A stretch of DNA of 40,548 nt from Bacteroidales bacterium. Its GTDB lineage: Bacteria; Bacteroidota; Bacteroidia; Bacteroidales; UBA932. The DNA lies in the NCBI GenBank assembly GCA_022777585.1, contig JALFFZ010000104.1, positions 1-40,548 of the forward strand, given 5' to 3'. Numbering within the stretch: the first letter of the stretch is position 1; each line of letters begins with the position of its first letter. The notes under the pieces are model-generated. The model had not been told where the DNA came from. It did no database searches and saw nothing but the letters and a program-made list of their open reading frames with translations. Below, in pieces: positions 1-10,147 of the stretch. Position numbers and translations under genes: made by a program.

Positions 1-1
1 C

Positions 2-1705
2 CAGTTTGTACCTGGCCACACGCATCTTCATGAGGTCGGTCAGATCGTGAAGTCGGAAATCGAGGCTCTCGGCTGCTATGCGGCTGAATTCAATACAATT
101 GCAGTGGACGACGGCATTGCGATGGGACACGACGGGATGCTTTACTCCCTCCCTTCCCGCGACATCATCGCAGACAGCGTGGAATACATGGTCAATGCGC
201 ACAAGGCCGATGCGATGATATGCATCAGCAACTGCGACAAGATCACCCCCGGCATGCTGATGGCCGCAATGAGGCTCAATATCCCGGCAGTCTTCGTCTC
301 CGGAGGCCCGATGGAGGCCGGAGTGCACGGGGAAGCCAGGCTTGACCTCATCGATGCGATGGTGAAATCCGCCGACCCTTCCGTAAGCGATGCGGATGTG
401 GAAGATATCGAGAACTCGGCCTGCCCCGGCTGCGGATGCTGCTCGGGAATGTTCACGGCCAACTCGATGAACTGTCTTACAGAGGCTATCGGTCTCTCCC
501 TGCCTGGAAACGGCACCATTGTGGCCACCCACAAAAGACGCGCGGAACTCTTCCGCAAGGCGGCCCGCCTGATAGTCGAAAACGCCTGGAAATATTACCG
601 TGACGGGGACGAATCCGTACTCCCGAAAAGCATCGCCACCAGACAGGCCTTCCTCAATGCGATGACTCTCGACATAGCGATGGGAGGCTCCACCAATACA
701 GTCCTGCACCTTCTCGCAGTGGCCAATGAGGCAGGGGTGGATTTCAGGATGTCCGATATCGACGCCCTTTCCAGAAAGGTTCCATGCCTCTGCAAAGTGG
801 CCCCGAATACTGCAAGATACCACGTCCAGGATGTCAACAGGGCCGGAGGAATAGTCTCCATAATGAAGGAGCTCGCAGACGGCGGACTCGTGGACACCAG
901 CCTTGTGAGGGTGGACGGAATGACATTGGCGGAGGAAATCAGACTCTTCTGCATCCTGAGTCCGGAAGTCACCGACGAGGCAAAAGGCATATATTCAAGC
1001 GCCCCGGCCAACAGATACAGCACGGAAATGGCTTCCCAGTCAAATGATTACGACTCGTTCGACACCGACAGGGAAAACGGCTGCATAAGAAATCTCGGTC
1101 ACGCATACACCAAGGACGGAGGACTGGGAGTCCTGTTCGGCAACATTGCCAGAAACGGCTGCGTCATCAAGACTGCCGGCGTCGATCCTTCAATCTGGAA
1201 GTTCTCCGGCCCGGCAAGGGTGTTCGACTCCCAGGAAGCTGCCTGCGACGGCATTCTCGGAGGCAGGGTCAAGGCGGGAGATGTGGTCGTCATCACATAC
1301 GAAGGCCCTAAAGGAGGCCCCGGAATGCAGGAAATGCTCTATCCGACTTCCTATATCAAGTCAATGCATCTCGGCAAGGAATGCGCCCTGATTACCGACG
1401 GAAGGTTCAGCGGAGGCACATCCGGGCTCAGTATCGGACACATCTCGCCGGAAGCTGCCGCAGGTGGAGAAATCGGACTGGTCAGGGATGGGGATATCAT
1501 TGAAATAGACATACCTGAGCGCAGCATCAATGTACGGCTCTCTGACGCGGAACTGGAAGAGCGCAGGGCGGCTGAACTCGCAAGGGGAACGAAGGCATTC
1601 ACTCCTCCGCACAGGCAGCGCAAGGTTTCCGCAAGCCTCAGGGCATATGCCGCAATGGTCAGCTCGGCGGACAGGGGAGCGACCAGAATAATTCCTGAAG
1701 AATAA
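2..1705 (+). CDS. ilvD: Dihydroxy-acid dehydratase, 5' end cut by window
   Basis: Cytosolic Fe-S enzyme that dehydrates 2,3-dihydroxy-isovalerate and 2,3-dihydroxy-3-methylvalerate to the 2-oxo acids of the valine/leucine and isoleucine pathways. The reading frame is open from base 2 and reads [13 protein letters not shown] into the family's conserved N-terminal part, so the GTG at 47 is internal and the true start lies off the window. Compared with E. coli IlvD as I remember it, about 44 residues are missing; 567 are present. Visible family motifs are NCDKITPGM (about 227-253) and the cysteine-rich [11 protein letters not shown] (about 422-454), which carry Fe-S ligands, plus the metal-site stretch VDDGIAMGH. 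It is the first visible gene of the branched-chain operon, with ilvB 21 bases downstream. Any leader or attenuator upstream cannot be seen. Confidence 0.97.
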   Translation, partial: QFVPGHTHLHEVGQIVKSEIEALGCYAAEFNTIAVDDGIAMGHDGMLYSLPSRDIIADSVEYMVNAHKADAMICISNCDKITPGMLMAAMRLNIPAVFVSGGPMEAGVHGEARLDLIDAMVKSADPSVSDADVEDIENSACPGCGCCSGMFTANSMNCLTEAIGLSLPGNGTIVATHKRRAELFRKAARLIVENAWKYYRDGDESVLPKSIATRQAFLNAMTLDIAMGGSTNTVLHLLAVANEAGVDFRMSDIDALSRKVPCLCKVAPNTARYHVQDVNRAGGIVSIMKELADGGLVDTSLVRVDGMTLAEEIRLFCILSPEVTDEAKGIYSSAPANRYSTEMASQSNDYDSFDTDRENGCIRNLGHAYTKDGGLGVLFGNIARNGCVIKTAGVDPSIWKFSGPARVFDSQEAACDGILGGRVKAGDVVVITYEGPKGGPGMQEMLYPTSYIKSMHLGKECALITDGRFSGGTSGLSIGHISPEAAAGGEIGLVRDGDIIEIDIPERSINVRLSDAELEERRAAELARGTKAFTPPHRQRKVSASLRAYAAMVSSADRGATRIIPEE

Positions 1706-1726
1706 TCCAATAATGCATAAAAGATA

Positions 1727-3454
1727 ATGGAAAATGCCGATAAACAGCCGGTGACAGGTTCCGAGGCTCTGCTGAAAGCCCTGGCAGCCGAAGGGGTCGA
1801 TACCATCTTCGGATATCCGGGAGGCCAGATAATGCCGGTTTATGACAGACTTTACGACTATGCCGACAGGCTCCGCCACATTCTGGTCCGCCACGAGCAG
1901 GGAGCGATTCACGCGGCTCAGGGCTATGCCAGGGTGACCGGAAAGCCGGGAGTGGTGATCGTCACCTCCGGTCCTGGTGCCACGAACGTGATTACAGGAG
2001 TGGCCGATGCCATGACAGACTCCACTCCGGTGGTGGTAATTTCAGGACAAGTGGCTTCCGCGGCACTCGGAACCGATGCCTTCCAGGAGGCGGACATCAT
2101 CGGCCTTACAGGCCCGATCACCAAGTGGAACTATCAGATACGCAGGGCTGAGGATGTGGCCTGGGCAGTTTCCAGAGCATTCTACATCGCTTCTACAGGC
2201 CGTCCGGGCCCGGTAGTCCTGGATTTCACCAAGGACGCCCAGGTAGGCTTGACTGATTTCGAATTCAGGAAATGTTCATTCATACGCAGTTATGTTCCGG
2301 AACTTCCAGTTCCGATGGAGGAGGTGGCCAGGGCTGCCGTTCTCATTGACAAAGCCGAAAGACCTATGGTAGTCTATGGTCAGGGCGTTATCCTCGGAGG
2401 CGCAGAGAAGGCATTGGCCGACTTTATTGAGAAGGGTGATATCCCGGCTGCGTCCACATTGCTCGGGCTCGCCGCACTCCCTTCATCTTCAAGACTTTAC
2501 CAGGGAATGATAGGTATGCACGGCAATGTCGCCCCGAATATCAAGACCAATGAATGCGATGTCCTCATTGCTGTGGGAATGCGCTTCGACGACAGGGTGA
2601 CCGGTACATTGAGCAAATATGCGAAACAGGCCAAAGTCATTCACATTGACATAGATGCGTCGGAGATAGGGAAGATTGTCCCTGTAGAGGTCGGCATCAA
2701 TGCGAATGCCGCCGAGGTGCTTCCGGCATTGACATCAATGATAAGCGCAAGGAGGCGTGATGCCTGGGTGGACAGCTTCTCCGAATGTGCCGGGATCGAG
2801 CGCGAAAAGGTCATTTCCCGGGAACTTCATCCGGGTGAAGGCCATATCAGAATGGGCGAAGTCATCGACAAGGTGTCCGAGGTTACAGGCGGCGGGGCCG
2901 TGATTGTCACAGACGTGGGCCAGAACCAGATGATGGCCGCCAGATACTCCAGATTCAACCGTACGAGGAGCTTCATTTCCTCAGGCGGCCTCGGGACAAT
3001 GGGATTCGGACTCCCGGCTGCCATCGGCGCGAAGATGGGCGCCCCTGACAGGCAGGTATGTCTCTTCGTCGGAGACGGAGGAATCCAGATGACAATCGAG
3101 GAACTGGGTACTGTAATGCAGGAAGGCACCGGAGTCAAAGTGGTGATACTGAACAACAACTGGCTCGGAAACGTGCGTCAGTGGCAGGAGCTTTTCTTCG
3201 GGGGCCGTTATTCCGCCACGAGGATGATGAATCCGGACTACATGCTGATAGCCAAGGCCTACGGCATTGACGCAGAGGTGGTCGAGTGCAGGGAAGAGCT
3301 TGACGGGGCAGTCAGGAGAATGTTCGCCGACGACAGGCCTTACATCCTGGATGTACGTGTCATCGAGGACGGAAACGTGATGCCGATGATTCCTCCGGGA
3401 AAGGGCATTGACGAGATAATGCTTTCAGAGACAGAGTGGTACGAAAAGAAATAG
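1727..3454 (+). CDS. ilvB: Acetolactate synthase, large catalytic subunit
   Basis: ThDP-dependent acetohydroxyacid synthase: condenses two pyruvates to acetolactate, or pyruvate with 2-oxobutyrate to acetohydroxybutyrate, the first common step of the pathway. The 575 residues match the usual large-subunit length. The N-terminal ThDP domain shows GYPGG and the activating glutamate in RHEQGA (E57). The C-terminal domain has the ThDP motif starting GDGG (about 449-452) and ending in NNNW (476-479). The middle domain is the FAD/DHS-like region. The ATG at 1727 follows ilvD by 21 bases. The regulatory subunit gene ilvN starts 2 bases after the stop, which fits balanced production of the complex. 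Nothing appears broken. Confidence 0.98.
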   Translation: MENADKQPVTGSEALLKALAAEGVDTIFGYPGGQIMPVYDRLYDYADRLRHILVRHEQGAIHAAQGYARVTGKPGVVIVTSGPGATNVITGVADAMTDSTPVVVISGQVASAALGTDAFQEADIIGLTGPITKWNYQIRRAEDVAWAVSRAFYIASTGRPGPVVLDFTKDAQVGLTDFEFRKCSFIRSYVPELPVPMEEVARAAVLIDKAERPMVVYGQGVILGGAEKALADFIEKGDIPAASTLLGLAALPSSSRLYQGMIGMHGNVAPNIKTNECDVLIAVGMRFDDRVTGTLSKYAKQAKVIHIDIDASEIGKIVPVEVGINANAAEVLPALTSMISARRRDAWVDSFSECAGIEREKVISRELHPGEGHIRMGEVIDKVSEVTGGGAVIVTDVGQNQMMAARYSRFNRTRSFISSGGLGTMGFGLPAAIGAKMGAPDRQVCLFVGDGGIQMTIEELGTVMQEGTGVKVVILNNNWLGNVRQWQELFFGGRYSATRMMNPDYMLIAKAYGIDAEVVECREELDGAVRRMFADDRPYILDVRVIEDGNVMPMIPPGKGIDEIMLSETEWYEKK

Positions 3455-3456
3455 AG

Positions 3457-3999
3457 ATGGAAACCAAGAAATATACAGTAGTTATCTACACCGAGAACCA
3501 GGTCGGCGTTCTCACCCAGGTGGCCAATGTCTTCACCAGACGCAGCCTCAATATCCACAGCCTTTCGGCCAATGCTTCCGCATTTGAAGGCATCCACACC
3601 ATCACGATCGACACTGTGGCCACGCCGAAGAAAATCGAGGAGACTGTGAAGCAGCTTGAAAAGAGGGTGGACACCGTAAAGGTATTTTGCTACTCTGAAG
3701 ACGAGGTGGTATATCGCGAGATGGCATTGTACAAGGTCTCCACGAACAGCATGATTTCAGCGGGCAACATTGAAGCGATACTTCAGGTATACAATGCCAG
3801 GATTCTGGAAATCAACAGCAATTTCACTGTGATTTCCAAGGTCGGAACCACTGATGAAACCCGCAGGCTCTACGACGAGCTCTGCAAATGCGGTCTGATG
3901 CAGTTCCAGCGTTCCGGAAGGGCCGTGGTCTCGAGAGAAAGACAGGAACCTCTTATGGAATATCTCCGCAAGAGGGAGGAAATGAATGAAAACAGATAG
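3457..3999 (+). CDS. ilvN: Acetolactate synthase, small regulatory subunit
   Basis: Regulatory partner of IlvB; in this family it raises activity and gives feedback inhibition by valine. I chose ATG 3457 (METKKYTVVIYTENQ), giving 180 residues. An in-frame GTG at 3436 would overlap ilvB and add seven residues unlike the family. The N-terminal ACT domain (about 1-78) contains NQVGVLTQVANVFTRR and the pattern NIHSLSANAS, and a second ALS-ss-type domain fills about 80-165. The last residues (KREEMNENR) are charged. It lies between ilvB and ilvC with gaps of 2 and 25 bases. The usual Bacteroides order, as I remember it, has a thioesterase gene before ilvC; none is here. Confidence 0.95.
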   Translation: METKKYTVVIYTENQVGVLTQVANVFTRRSLNIHSLSANASAFEGIHTITIDTVATPKKIEETVKQLEKRVDTVKVFCYSEDEVVYREMALYKVSTNSMISAGNIEAILQVYNARILEINSNFTVISKVGTTDETRRLYDELCKCGLMQFQRSGRAVVSRERQEPLMEYLRKREEMNENR

Positions 4000-4024
4000 T
4001 TAAATAATTAAAATTCAAACAATT

Positions 4025-5068
4025 ATGGCAAAAATCAATTTTGGCGGAGTCGAAGAGAATGTAGTGACCCGCGAAGAGTTTCCGGTAGAAAAGGCAAGAG
4101 AAGTGCTCAAGGGTGAGACCATCGCCGTGCTCGGCTATGGCGTTCAGGGCCCGGGCCAGTCTCTCAACCTGAAGGACAACGGCCTCAATGTCATTGTAGG
4201 CCAGCGTCCAGGCAAGACCTACGACAAGGCTGTGGCTGACGGCTGGGTACCTGGCGAGACCCTCTTCAGCATCGAGGAGGCCTGCGAAAGGGGCAGCATC
4301 ATAATGTGCCTTCTTTCCGACGCTGCAGTGATGTCCGTATGGCCGACCATCAAGAAGCATCTCACCGCCGGCAAGGCCCTCTATTTCTCACACGGTTTCG
4401 CCATCACCTGGAGCGACAGGACAGGCTGCGTTCCACCTGCTGACGTGGACGTGATCATGGTTGCTCCGAAGGGCTCGGGAACATCATTGCGCTCCCTCTT
4501 CCTCGAGGGCCGCGGAATCAACTCTTCATACGCAATCGCACAGGATTACACCGGAAAGGCATACGACAGGACCATCGCCCTCGGAATCGGCATCGGTTCA
4601 GGCTACCTCTTCGAGACCACTTTCCGCAGAGAGGCCGTTTCTGACCTTACCGGTGAGCGCGGCTCCCTCATGGGTGCCGTTCAGGGTCTTTTCCAGGCCC
4701 AGTACGAGGTTCTCAGGGAGAACGGACACACTCCAAGCGAGGCCTTCAACGAGACAGTGGAGGAGCTCACGCAGTCACTCATGCCGCTCTTTGCCCAGAG
4801 GGGTATGGACTGGATGTATGCAAACTGCTCTACAACCGCACAGAGGGGCGCCCTCGACTGGTACCCGAGATTCAAGGATGCCATCAAGCCTGTGATGCAG
4901 CAGCTCTATCAGAGTGTCGCTGAAGGTACTGAGGCACAGATCTCGATAGACTCCAACTCCAAGCCTGATTACCGAGAGGGTCTCGAGAAGGAGCTCAAGG
5001 TCCTGCACGACAGCGAGATGTGGAAAACCGCAGAGACAGTACGCTCACTGCGTCCGGAGAACAAGTAA
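4025..5068 (+). CDS. ilvC: Ketol-acid reductoisomerase
   Basis: Mg-dependent enzyme that rearranges and reduces acetolactate or acetohydroxybutyrate to the dihydroxy acids used by IlvD. The 347 residues match class I (short) enzymes. The Rossmann motif GYGVQGPG is at 37-44, the catalytic-region SHGF has H123, APKGSG is at 147-152, and DLTGE gives the two metal ligands D207 and E211. The cofactor-selecting loop after beta strand 2 reads QRPGKTY (60-66) and looks one residue shorter than common class I loops, so NADH use is possible but not proved. The sequence closely follows the Bacteroidetes form of IlvC. It is preceded by 25 AT-rich bases and followed after 24 bases by leuA, inside the operon. 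Confidence 0.98.
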   Translation: MAKINFGGVEENVVTREEFPVEKAREVLKGETIAVLGYGVQGPGQSLNLKDNGLNVIVGQRPGKTYDKAVADGWVPGETLFSIEEACERGSIIMCLLSDAAVMSVWPTIKKHLTAGKALYFSHGFAITWSDRTGCVPPADVDVIMVAPKGSGTSLRSLFLEGRGINSSYAIAQDYTGKAYDRTIALGIGIGSGYLFETTFRREAVSDLTGERGSLMGAVQGLFQAQYEVLRENGHTPSEAFNETVEELTQSLMPLFAQRGMDWMYANCSTTAQRGALDWYPRFKDAIKPVMQQLYQSVAEGTEAQISIDSNSKPDYREGLEKELKVLHDSEMWKTAETVRSLRPENK

Positions 5069-5092
5069 TGCTTCCGGAAATCAATTGATTTT

Positions 5093-6595
5093 ATGGAAAA
5101 GAATCGCGTATATTTCTTTGACACTACCCTGAGGGACGGGGAGCAGGTGCCTGGATGTCAGCTCAATACGGTTGAGAAAATCCAGGTCGCCAAGGCTCTC
5201 GAGACCCTTGGGGTGGATGTTATCGAGGCCGGTTTCCCGGTCTCCAGCCCGGGTGATTTCAACTCGGTCATCGAGATTTCGAAGGCGGTTACCTGGCCGA
5301 CCATCTGCGCCTTGACAAGGGCGGTGGAGAAGGATATAGAAGTCGCCGCCGAGGCCTTGAAATATGCCAAGCACGGCCGTATCCATACCGGCATAGGCAC
5401 GTCCGACTCCCATATCCGCTACAAGTTCAACTCCAACCGCGAGGAAATCCTCGAGCGCGCCGTGAAGGCGGTGCGTTACGCGAGGAAGTTCACTGACGAC
5501 GTGGAGTTCTATGCTGAGGATGCCGGAAGGACTGACAATGAATACCTTGCGAGAGTAATCGAGGCCGTGATCAATGCCGGGGCCACCGTTGTCAACATTC
5601 CTGATACCACCGGATATTGCCTACCGTCGGAATATGGGGCGAAGATCAAATATCTCTGCGACAATGTCCCGAACATCGACAAGGCCATAATCTCCACTCA
5701 TTGCCACAATGATCTGGGAATGGCCACGGCCAACACCATGGCCGGCATAATGAACGGTGCAAGGCAATGCGAGGTCACAATCAACGGCATAGGCGAAAGG
5801 GCAGGAAACACCGCCCTCGAGGAAATTGCGATGATTCTGAAATCACACAGGGAGCTCGGACTCTCTTCCAATATCAACACTTCGGGAATATATCCTCTGA
5901 GCCGCACGGTCTCCAACCTCATGAACATGCCTGTCCAGCCGAACAAGGCGATTGTCGGAAGGAACGCCTTTGCGCATTCATCCGGCATCCACCAGGACGG
6001 GGTCCTGAAGAATGTGAGCACCTACGAAATCATTGACCCTAAGGATATCGGTCTGGATACCAATTCGATAGTCCTCACCGCAAGAAGCGGTCACGCTGCA
6101 TTGAAATACAGGCTTGAGAGCCACGGAGTGCATCTGAGCAAGGAGAAACTGGACAAGGTTTACCAGGAATTCCTCCTGCTTGCGGACAAGAAGAAGGAAA
6201 TCAATGACGATGATATCCTGATGCTTGCAGGTGCCGAGAGGACAGGCGAGCGAGTGGTCAAGGTGGACTGGCTCCAGGCTACCAGCGGTGTCGGAATGAA
6301 GCCTGTGGCTTCTGTCGGACTTGATATCGCCGGGGAAAAATTCGAGGCTGCAGCTACCGGCAACGGTCCTGTGGATGCCGCCATCAATGCCCTCCGCCAG
6401 ATAATCAAGAGAAAGATCACCATCAACGAGTTTACTATCCAGGGCATCAGCAAGGGCTCTGACGACTGCTGCAAGGTGCATATGCAGGTGGAGTACGAAG
6501 GCCACATCTTCTACGGCTTTGCCGCCAGCACCGACATTGTCACAGCCTCCATCGACGCCTATGTTGACTGCATAAACAAAATCCATTCTATTTGA
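5093..6595 (+). CDS. leuA: 2-isopropylmalate synthase
   Basis: First committed step of leucine synthesis: condenses 2-oxoisovalerate with acetyl-CoA. The TIM-barrel catalytic domain begins with [12 protein letters not shown] (R14, D15) and has the metal-binding HCHND (H203, H205) followed by NGIGERAGN. The linker region carries the typical SGIHQDG. The C-terminal third (about 365-500) is the LeuA dimer/regulatory domain, the site of leucine feedback in the family. The 500-residue length fits full LeuA. It ends in TGATG, so leuC begins one base inside its stop. A second family member lies three genes downstream; this copy has the more canonical LeuA sequence. Confidence 0.96.
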   Translation: MEKNRVYFFDTTLRDGEQVPGCQLNTVEKIQVAKALETLGVDVIEAGFPVSSPGDFNSVIEISKAVTWPTICALTRAVEKDIEVAAEALKYAKHGRIHTGIGTSDSHIRYKFNSNREEILERAVKAVRYARKFTDDVEFYAEDAGRTDNEYLARVIEAVINAGATVVNIPDTTGYCLPSEYGAKIKYLCDNVPNIDKAIISTHCHNDLGMATANTMAGIMNGARQCEVTINGIGERAGNTALEEIAMILKSHRELGLSSNINTSGIYPLSRTVSNLMNMPVQPNKAIVGRNAFAHSSGIHQDGVLKNVSTYEIIDPKDIGLDTNSIVLTARSGHAALKYRLESHGVHLSKEKLDKVYQEFLLLADKKKEINDDDILMLAGAERTGERVVKVDWLQATSGVGMKPVASVGLDIAGEKFEAAATGNGPVDAAINALRQIIKRKITINEFTIQGISKGSDDCCKVHMQVEYEGHIFYGFAASTDIVTASIDAYVDCINKIHSI

Positions 6596-7992
6596 TGAAT
6601 ACTTTATTTGACAAAATCTGGGACTCCCACGTGGTCGATATGATTGACGGCGGCCCGTCCCAGCTCTATATCGACAGGCTGTATTGCCACGAGGTCACAA
6701 GTCCGCAGGCTTTCGACGGATTGAGGGCCAGGGGAATAGGCTGTCTCAGGCCGGAAAAGATATACTGCATGCCTGACCACAACACTCCTACGAGGAATCA
6801 GGACAAGCCTATTGCCGACCCGGTGTCGAAAAGCCAGGTTGGCACCCTTGCGGCCAATGCCGCCGAATTCGGGCTGACACATTTCGGAATGATGGACAGC
6901 CGCAACGGAATCATCCACGTGGTCGGTCCGGAGAGGGGACTCTCCCTCCCGGGAATGACCATTGTCTGCGGCGATTCCCACACTTCCACACACGGTGCCG
7001 TGGGGGCTGTCGCCTTCGGAATCGGAACCAGCGAGGTGGAAATGGTGATGGCCTCCCAGTGCATTCTCCAGCAGAAGCCCAAGTCAATGAGAATCAGCGT
7101 GGAAGGCAAGCTTGGAAAGGGCGTCACACCGAAGGATGTGGCCCTGTACATAATGAAGAGAATCACTACTTCAGGTGCCACAGGCTATTTTATTGAATAT
7201 GCGGGAAATGTAATCAAGGAAATGTCGATGGAAGGCCGTCTTACCCTCTGCAACCTCTCCATAGAGATGGGAGCCAGGGGTGGCTTCATTGCCCCGGACG
7301 AGATCACTTTCGCATATCTGAAGGGCCGCGAGCATTCTCCTGAAGGGGAGGACTGGGACAGGGCCGTGGAGTATTGGAAGACCCTCAGGAGCGGAGACGA
7401 TGCGGTTTTCGACAAGGAAATCGTGTACGATGCCGCCGAGATAGGCCCGATGATAACCTATGGAACCAATCCCGGAATGGGAATGGAGATCACCGGCAGC
7501 ATCCCGGATCTCGGATCGATAGCTGCCGAAGGTCGGGAATCATTCTCCAAGTCATTGAAATACATGGGTTTCAATCCCGGGGAAAGCCTGCTCGGCAAGC
7601 CCGTGGACTATGTCTTCCTCGGTGCCTGCACCAATGGCAGGATAGAGGATTTCAGGGCATTCGCATCCATTGCGGCCGGTCGGAAAAAGGCGCCGGGAAT
7701 AACTGCCTGGCTCGTGCCGGGCTCCTGGATGGTGCTTGAGCAGATCCGCAGGGAGGGCATTGACAGGATACTTGAGGAGGCGGGATTCGAAATCCGCCAG
7801 CCTGGCTGCTCGGCCTGCCTTGCAATGAATGAGGACAAGATTCCTGCCGGCAAATACAGCGTTTCCACCAGCAACCGCAATTTCGAGGGCCGTCAGGGTC
7901 CGGGTGCGAGGACAATGCTCGCCAGCCCGCTCACCGCTGCGGCCGCCGCTGTAACCGGAGTGATAACAGACCCAAGAACCTTGATGCAATGA
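6595..7992 (+). CDS. leuC: 3-isopropylmalate dehydratase, large subunit
   Basis: Aconitase-family large subunit that, with LeuD, isomerises 2- to 3-isopropylmalate through a 4Fe-4S cluster. I chose ATG 6595 (465 residues), which overlaps the leuA stop in TGATG; a TTG just upstream is less likely. The three cluster cysteines are visible: C345 in [11 protein letters not shown] and C405/C408 in [10 protein letters not shown]. Active-site stretches DHNTPT and [12 protein letters not shown] are present. The same LeuCD enzyme probably also serves the citramalate branch to isoleucine, given the CimA-like gene nearby. Its stop overlaps the leuD start in ATGA, which suggests translational coupling of the two subunits. 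Confidence 0.97.
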   Translation: MNTLFDKIWDSHVVDMIDGGPSQLYIDRLYCHEVTSPQAFDGLRARGIGCLRPEKIYCMPDHNTPTRNQDKPIADPVSKSQVGTLAANAAEFGLTHFGMMDSRNGIIHVVGPERGLSLPGMTIVCGDSHTSTHGAVGAVAFGIGTSEVEMVMASQCILQQKPKSMRISVEGKLGKGVTPKDVALYIMKRITTSGATGYFIEYAGNVIKEMSMEGRLTLCNLSIEMGARGGFIAPDEITFAYLKGREHSPEGEDWDRAVEYWKTLRSGDDAVFDKEIVYDAAEIGPMITYGTNPGMGMEITGSIPDLGSIAAEGRESFSKSLKYMGFNPGESLLGKPVDYVFLGACTNGRIEDFRAFASIAAGRKKAPGITAWLVPGSWMVLEQIRREGIDRILEEAGFEIRQPGCSACLAMNEDKIPAGKYSVSTSNRNFEGRQGPGARTMLASPLTAAAAAVTGVITDPRTLMQ

Positions 7993-8612
7993 AACAGAAA
8001 TTCGACATAATAGAGAGCACCTGCGTGCCTCTTCCGCTTGAGAATGTGGATACCGACCAGATTATTCCGGCCCGTTTCCTCAAGGCCACGACCAAGGATG
8101 AGAAATTCTTCGGGGATGCCCTGTTCCGCGACTGGAGATATGAGAATGACGGGACACCGAAGCCTGATTTCGTACTGAACAGGCCTGAATTCAGCGAAAA
8201 GCCTCACGAAGGCTGCCATCAGATTCTGGTGGCCGGGAAGAACTTCGGCTCCGGTTCCAGCCGCGAGCATGCCGCCTGGGCTATCGCAGGCTACGGGTTC
8301 AGGGTGGTGATTTCCAGCTTCTTCGCCGATATTCACAAGAATAATGAATTGAACAATTTCGTCCTGCCTGTAGTGGTCTCGGAGGACTTCCTCGCTGAAC
8401 TCTTCGCCACATTGGCATCTGATCCGCAGGCCCGCGTCAGGGTGGACGTTCCTTCACAGACAGTCCGCAATCTCAGCACCGGCAGGGAGGAGAAGTTCGA
8501 GCTGAGCGCATACAAGAAATACTGTCTTATGAATGCGCTCGACGACATTGACTATCTCCTTGAGCACAAGGACAGAATCGAGGCTTATGAAAAGGCTTCA
8601 TCGAGGTATTGA
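7989..8612 (+). CDS. leuD: 3-isopropylmalate dehydratase, small subunit
   Basis: Small swivel-domain subunit of isopropylmalate isomerase, partner of LeuC. The 207 residues fit the bacterial form (about 200). [13 protein letters not shown] near the N terminus and [15 protein letters not shown] (about residues 86-100) are the family signatures that contact substrate. The ATG at 7989 overlaps the leuC stop by four bases (ATGA). The following synthase gene starts two bases after this stop. Confidence 0.97.
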   Translation: MKQKFDIIESTCVPLPLENVDTDQIIPARFLKATTKDEKFFGDALFRDWRYENDGTPKPDFVLNRPEFSEKPHEGCHQILVAGKNFGSGSSREHAAWAIAGYGFRVVISSFFADIHKNNELNNFVLPVVVSEDFLAELFATLASDPQARVRVDVPSQTVRNLSTGREEKFELSAYKKYCLMNALDDIDYLLEHKDRIEAYEKASSRY

Positions 8613-8614
8613 AG

Positions 8615-10144
8615 ATGACTGGAACTATAGAAATACTTGATACTACTCTTCGCGACGGCGAACAGACTTCGGGCGTCTCCTTCAATGACGAGGAGAAGCT
8701 CACTCTTGCGAAGATCCTGCTGGAAGATCTGGGCGTGAACCGCATTGAGGTAGCCTCTGCAAGGGTTTCTCAAGGAGAGTTGTCCGCTTTCAGGAAGATT
8801 TGCGCCTGGGCCGAGACCGCCGGAAGACTGGAGCAGGTCGAGGCTCTCGGCTTCGTGGACGGCGGGCAGTCCATCAGATGGATCTCGGAGTCCGGAGGCC
8901 GTGTGCTCAACCTTCTGGCGAAGGGCTCATTGAAACACGTCACGACTCAGCTGGGCAAGACTCCGGAGCAGCATTGGAATGATATCCTCAGGGACGTGGC
9001 CCTTGCACATGCCGCAGGACTGGGCGTGAACATCTATCTCGAGGACTGGTCCAATGGAATGAAAGACAGCCCCGAATATGTCAAGTCAATGGTAGATGCA
9101 TTGAAAGACAGCGGGATAAGGAGATTTATGCTGCCTGACACCCTGGGAGTCCTTTCCCCGGAACAGACGGCTGAGTTCGTGGGGATAATGGTTTCGGAAT
9201 TCCCGGATCTGCATTTCGACTTCCACGGACACAATGATTACGACCTCTCCGTGGCCAATTCCGCAGCGGCGGTCAAGGCCGGCGCAAGGGGAGTGCACAC
9301 CACTGTGAACGGGCTCGGCGAACGTACCGGAAATACTCCGGTCGCCAGTTTCCTCGGTGTGCTGAACGACCATCTCAAGGTAGCCAACACTCTGAAGGAG
9401 ACCGAATTGACTCACGTCTGCAGATATGTGGAGAGCATTTCCGGGATAAGGATTCCCGAGAACAAGCCGATAGTTGGAGCCGCTGTGTTCACGCAGAGCG
9501 CCGGCATTCACGCGGATGGTGACAAGAAAGGTCATCTCTATGAGAATCAGCTTCTTCCGGAGAGATTCGGCCGTGTCAGGAAATACGCCCTCGGCAAGAC
9601 CAGCGGCAAGGCCAATATAGCCAAGAATCTCGAAGAACTCGGCATCAGGCTTACCTCCGACCAGATCCGGAAGGTTACGGAGAGGGTAGTCGAACTCGGA
9701 GACAAGAAGGAGATGGTGACCACGGAGGACCTGCCTTTCATCATTTCCGATGTGCTCAAAGGAGAGTTCAGCCAGGGCGAGGACCGGATCAAGGTAGTCA
9801 ATTATTCCCTCCAGCTGGCCAGGGGAATGCGGCCGGTCGCCACGATCCGTATCAGTATCGAAGGCGTTGAATATGAGGAGGTCTCATCCGGAGCCGGACA
9901 GTATGACGCCTTCATGAAGGCATTGTGGAAAGTATATGACAGGCTTGGAAAGCCGCATCCCGTGCTCCTGGACTATCAGGTCGGCATTCCTCCCGGCGGA
10001 AAGACTGACGCCCTTGTACAGACCATGATTACCTGGGACTGGAAGGGCTCCGAGCTCAAGACCAGGGGACTTGACGCTGACCAGACCGAGGCGGCCATCA
10101 AGGCCACTTTCAAAATGTTGAATCTGATAGAAAATCTGAAATAG
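8615..10144 (+). CDS. cimA: Second LeuA-family synthase, probable (R)-citramalate synthase
   Basis: Acetyl-CoA:2-oxo-acid synthase of the LeuA/CimA/homocitrate synthase family, 509 residues from ATG 8615 (a TTG at 8609 would overlap leuD). The catalytic barrel starts with [15 protein letters not shown], has metal ligands in HGHND and then NGLGERTGN, and a C-terminal LeuA-type regulatory domain covers about 385-509. It differs clearly from the canonical LeuA encoded at 5093. Its place between leuD and leuB suggests that it makes citramalate from pyruvate, which LeuCD and LeuB would convert to 2-oxobutyrate for isoleucine; no ilvA is seen in the window. A second isopropylmalate synthase or homocitrate synthase remains possible. 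The family call is sure, the substrate is inferred. Confidence 0.75.
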   Translation: MTGTIEILDTTLRDGEQTSGVSFNDEEKLTLAKILLEDLGVNRIEVASARVSQGELSAFRKICAWAETAGRLEQVEALGFVDGGQSIRWISESGGRVLNLLAKGSLKHVTTQLGKTPEQHWNDILRDVALAHAAGLGVNIYLEDWSNGMKDSPEYVKSMVDALKDSGIRRFMLPDTLGVLSPEQTAEFVGIMVSEFPDLHFDFHGHNDYDLSVANSAAAVKAGARGVHTTVNGLGERTGNTPVASFLGVLNDHLKVANTLKETELTHVCRYVESISGIRIPENKPIVGAAVFTQSAGIHADGDKKGHLYENQLLPERFGRVRKYALGKTSGKANIAKNLEELGIRLTSDQIRKVTERVVELGDKKEMVTTEDLPFIISDVLKGEFSQGEDRIKVVNYSLQLARGMRPVATIRISIEGVEYEEVSSGAGQYDAFMKALWKVYDRLGKPHPVLLDYQVGIPPGGKTDALVQTMITWDWKGSELKTRGLDADQTEAAIKATFKMLNLIENLK

Positions 10145-10147
10145 AAT

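Noticed and set aside
47..1705. ilvD starting at GTG 47
   Set aside because: The frame stays open to the window edge and the upstream codons match conserved IlvD sequence, so 47 is internal.
3436..3456. Seven-codon longer ilvN from GTG 3436
   Set aside because: It overlaps ilvB, and ATG 3457 gives the normal family N terminus.
5978..6586. 202-codon minus-strand frame under leuA
   Set aside because: Antisense shadow of the conserved LeuA regulatory domain, with no recognisable motif.
6628..6635. CCACGTGG-like sites (also near 6917) as parS
   Set aside because: Only the central hexamer matches; the flanking GTTT/AAAC or GTTC/GAAC arms are missing and both lie inside leuC.
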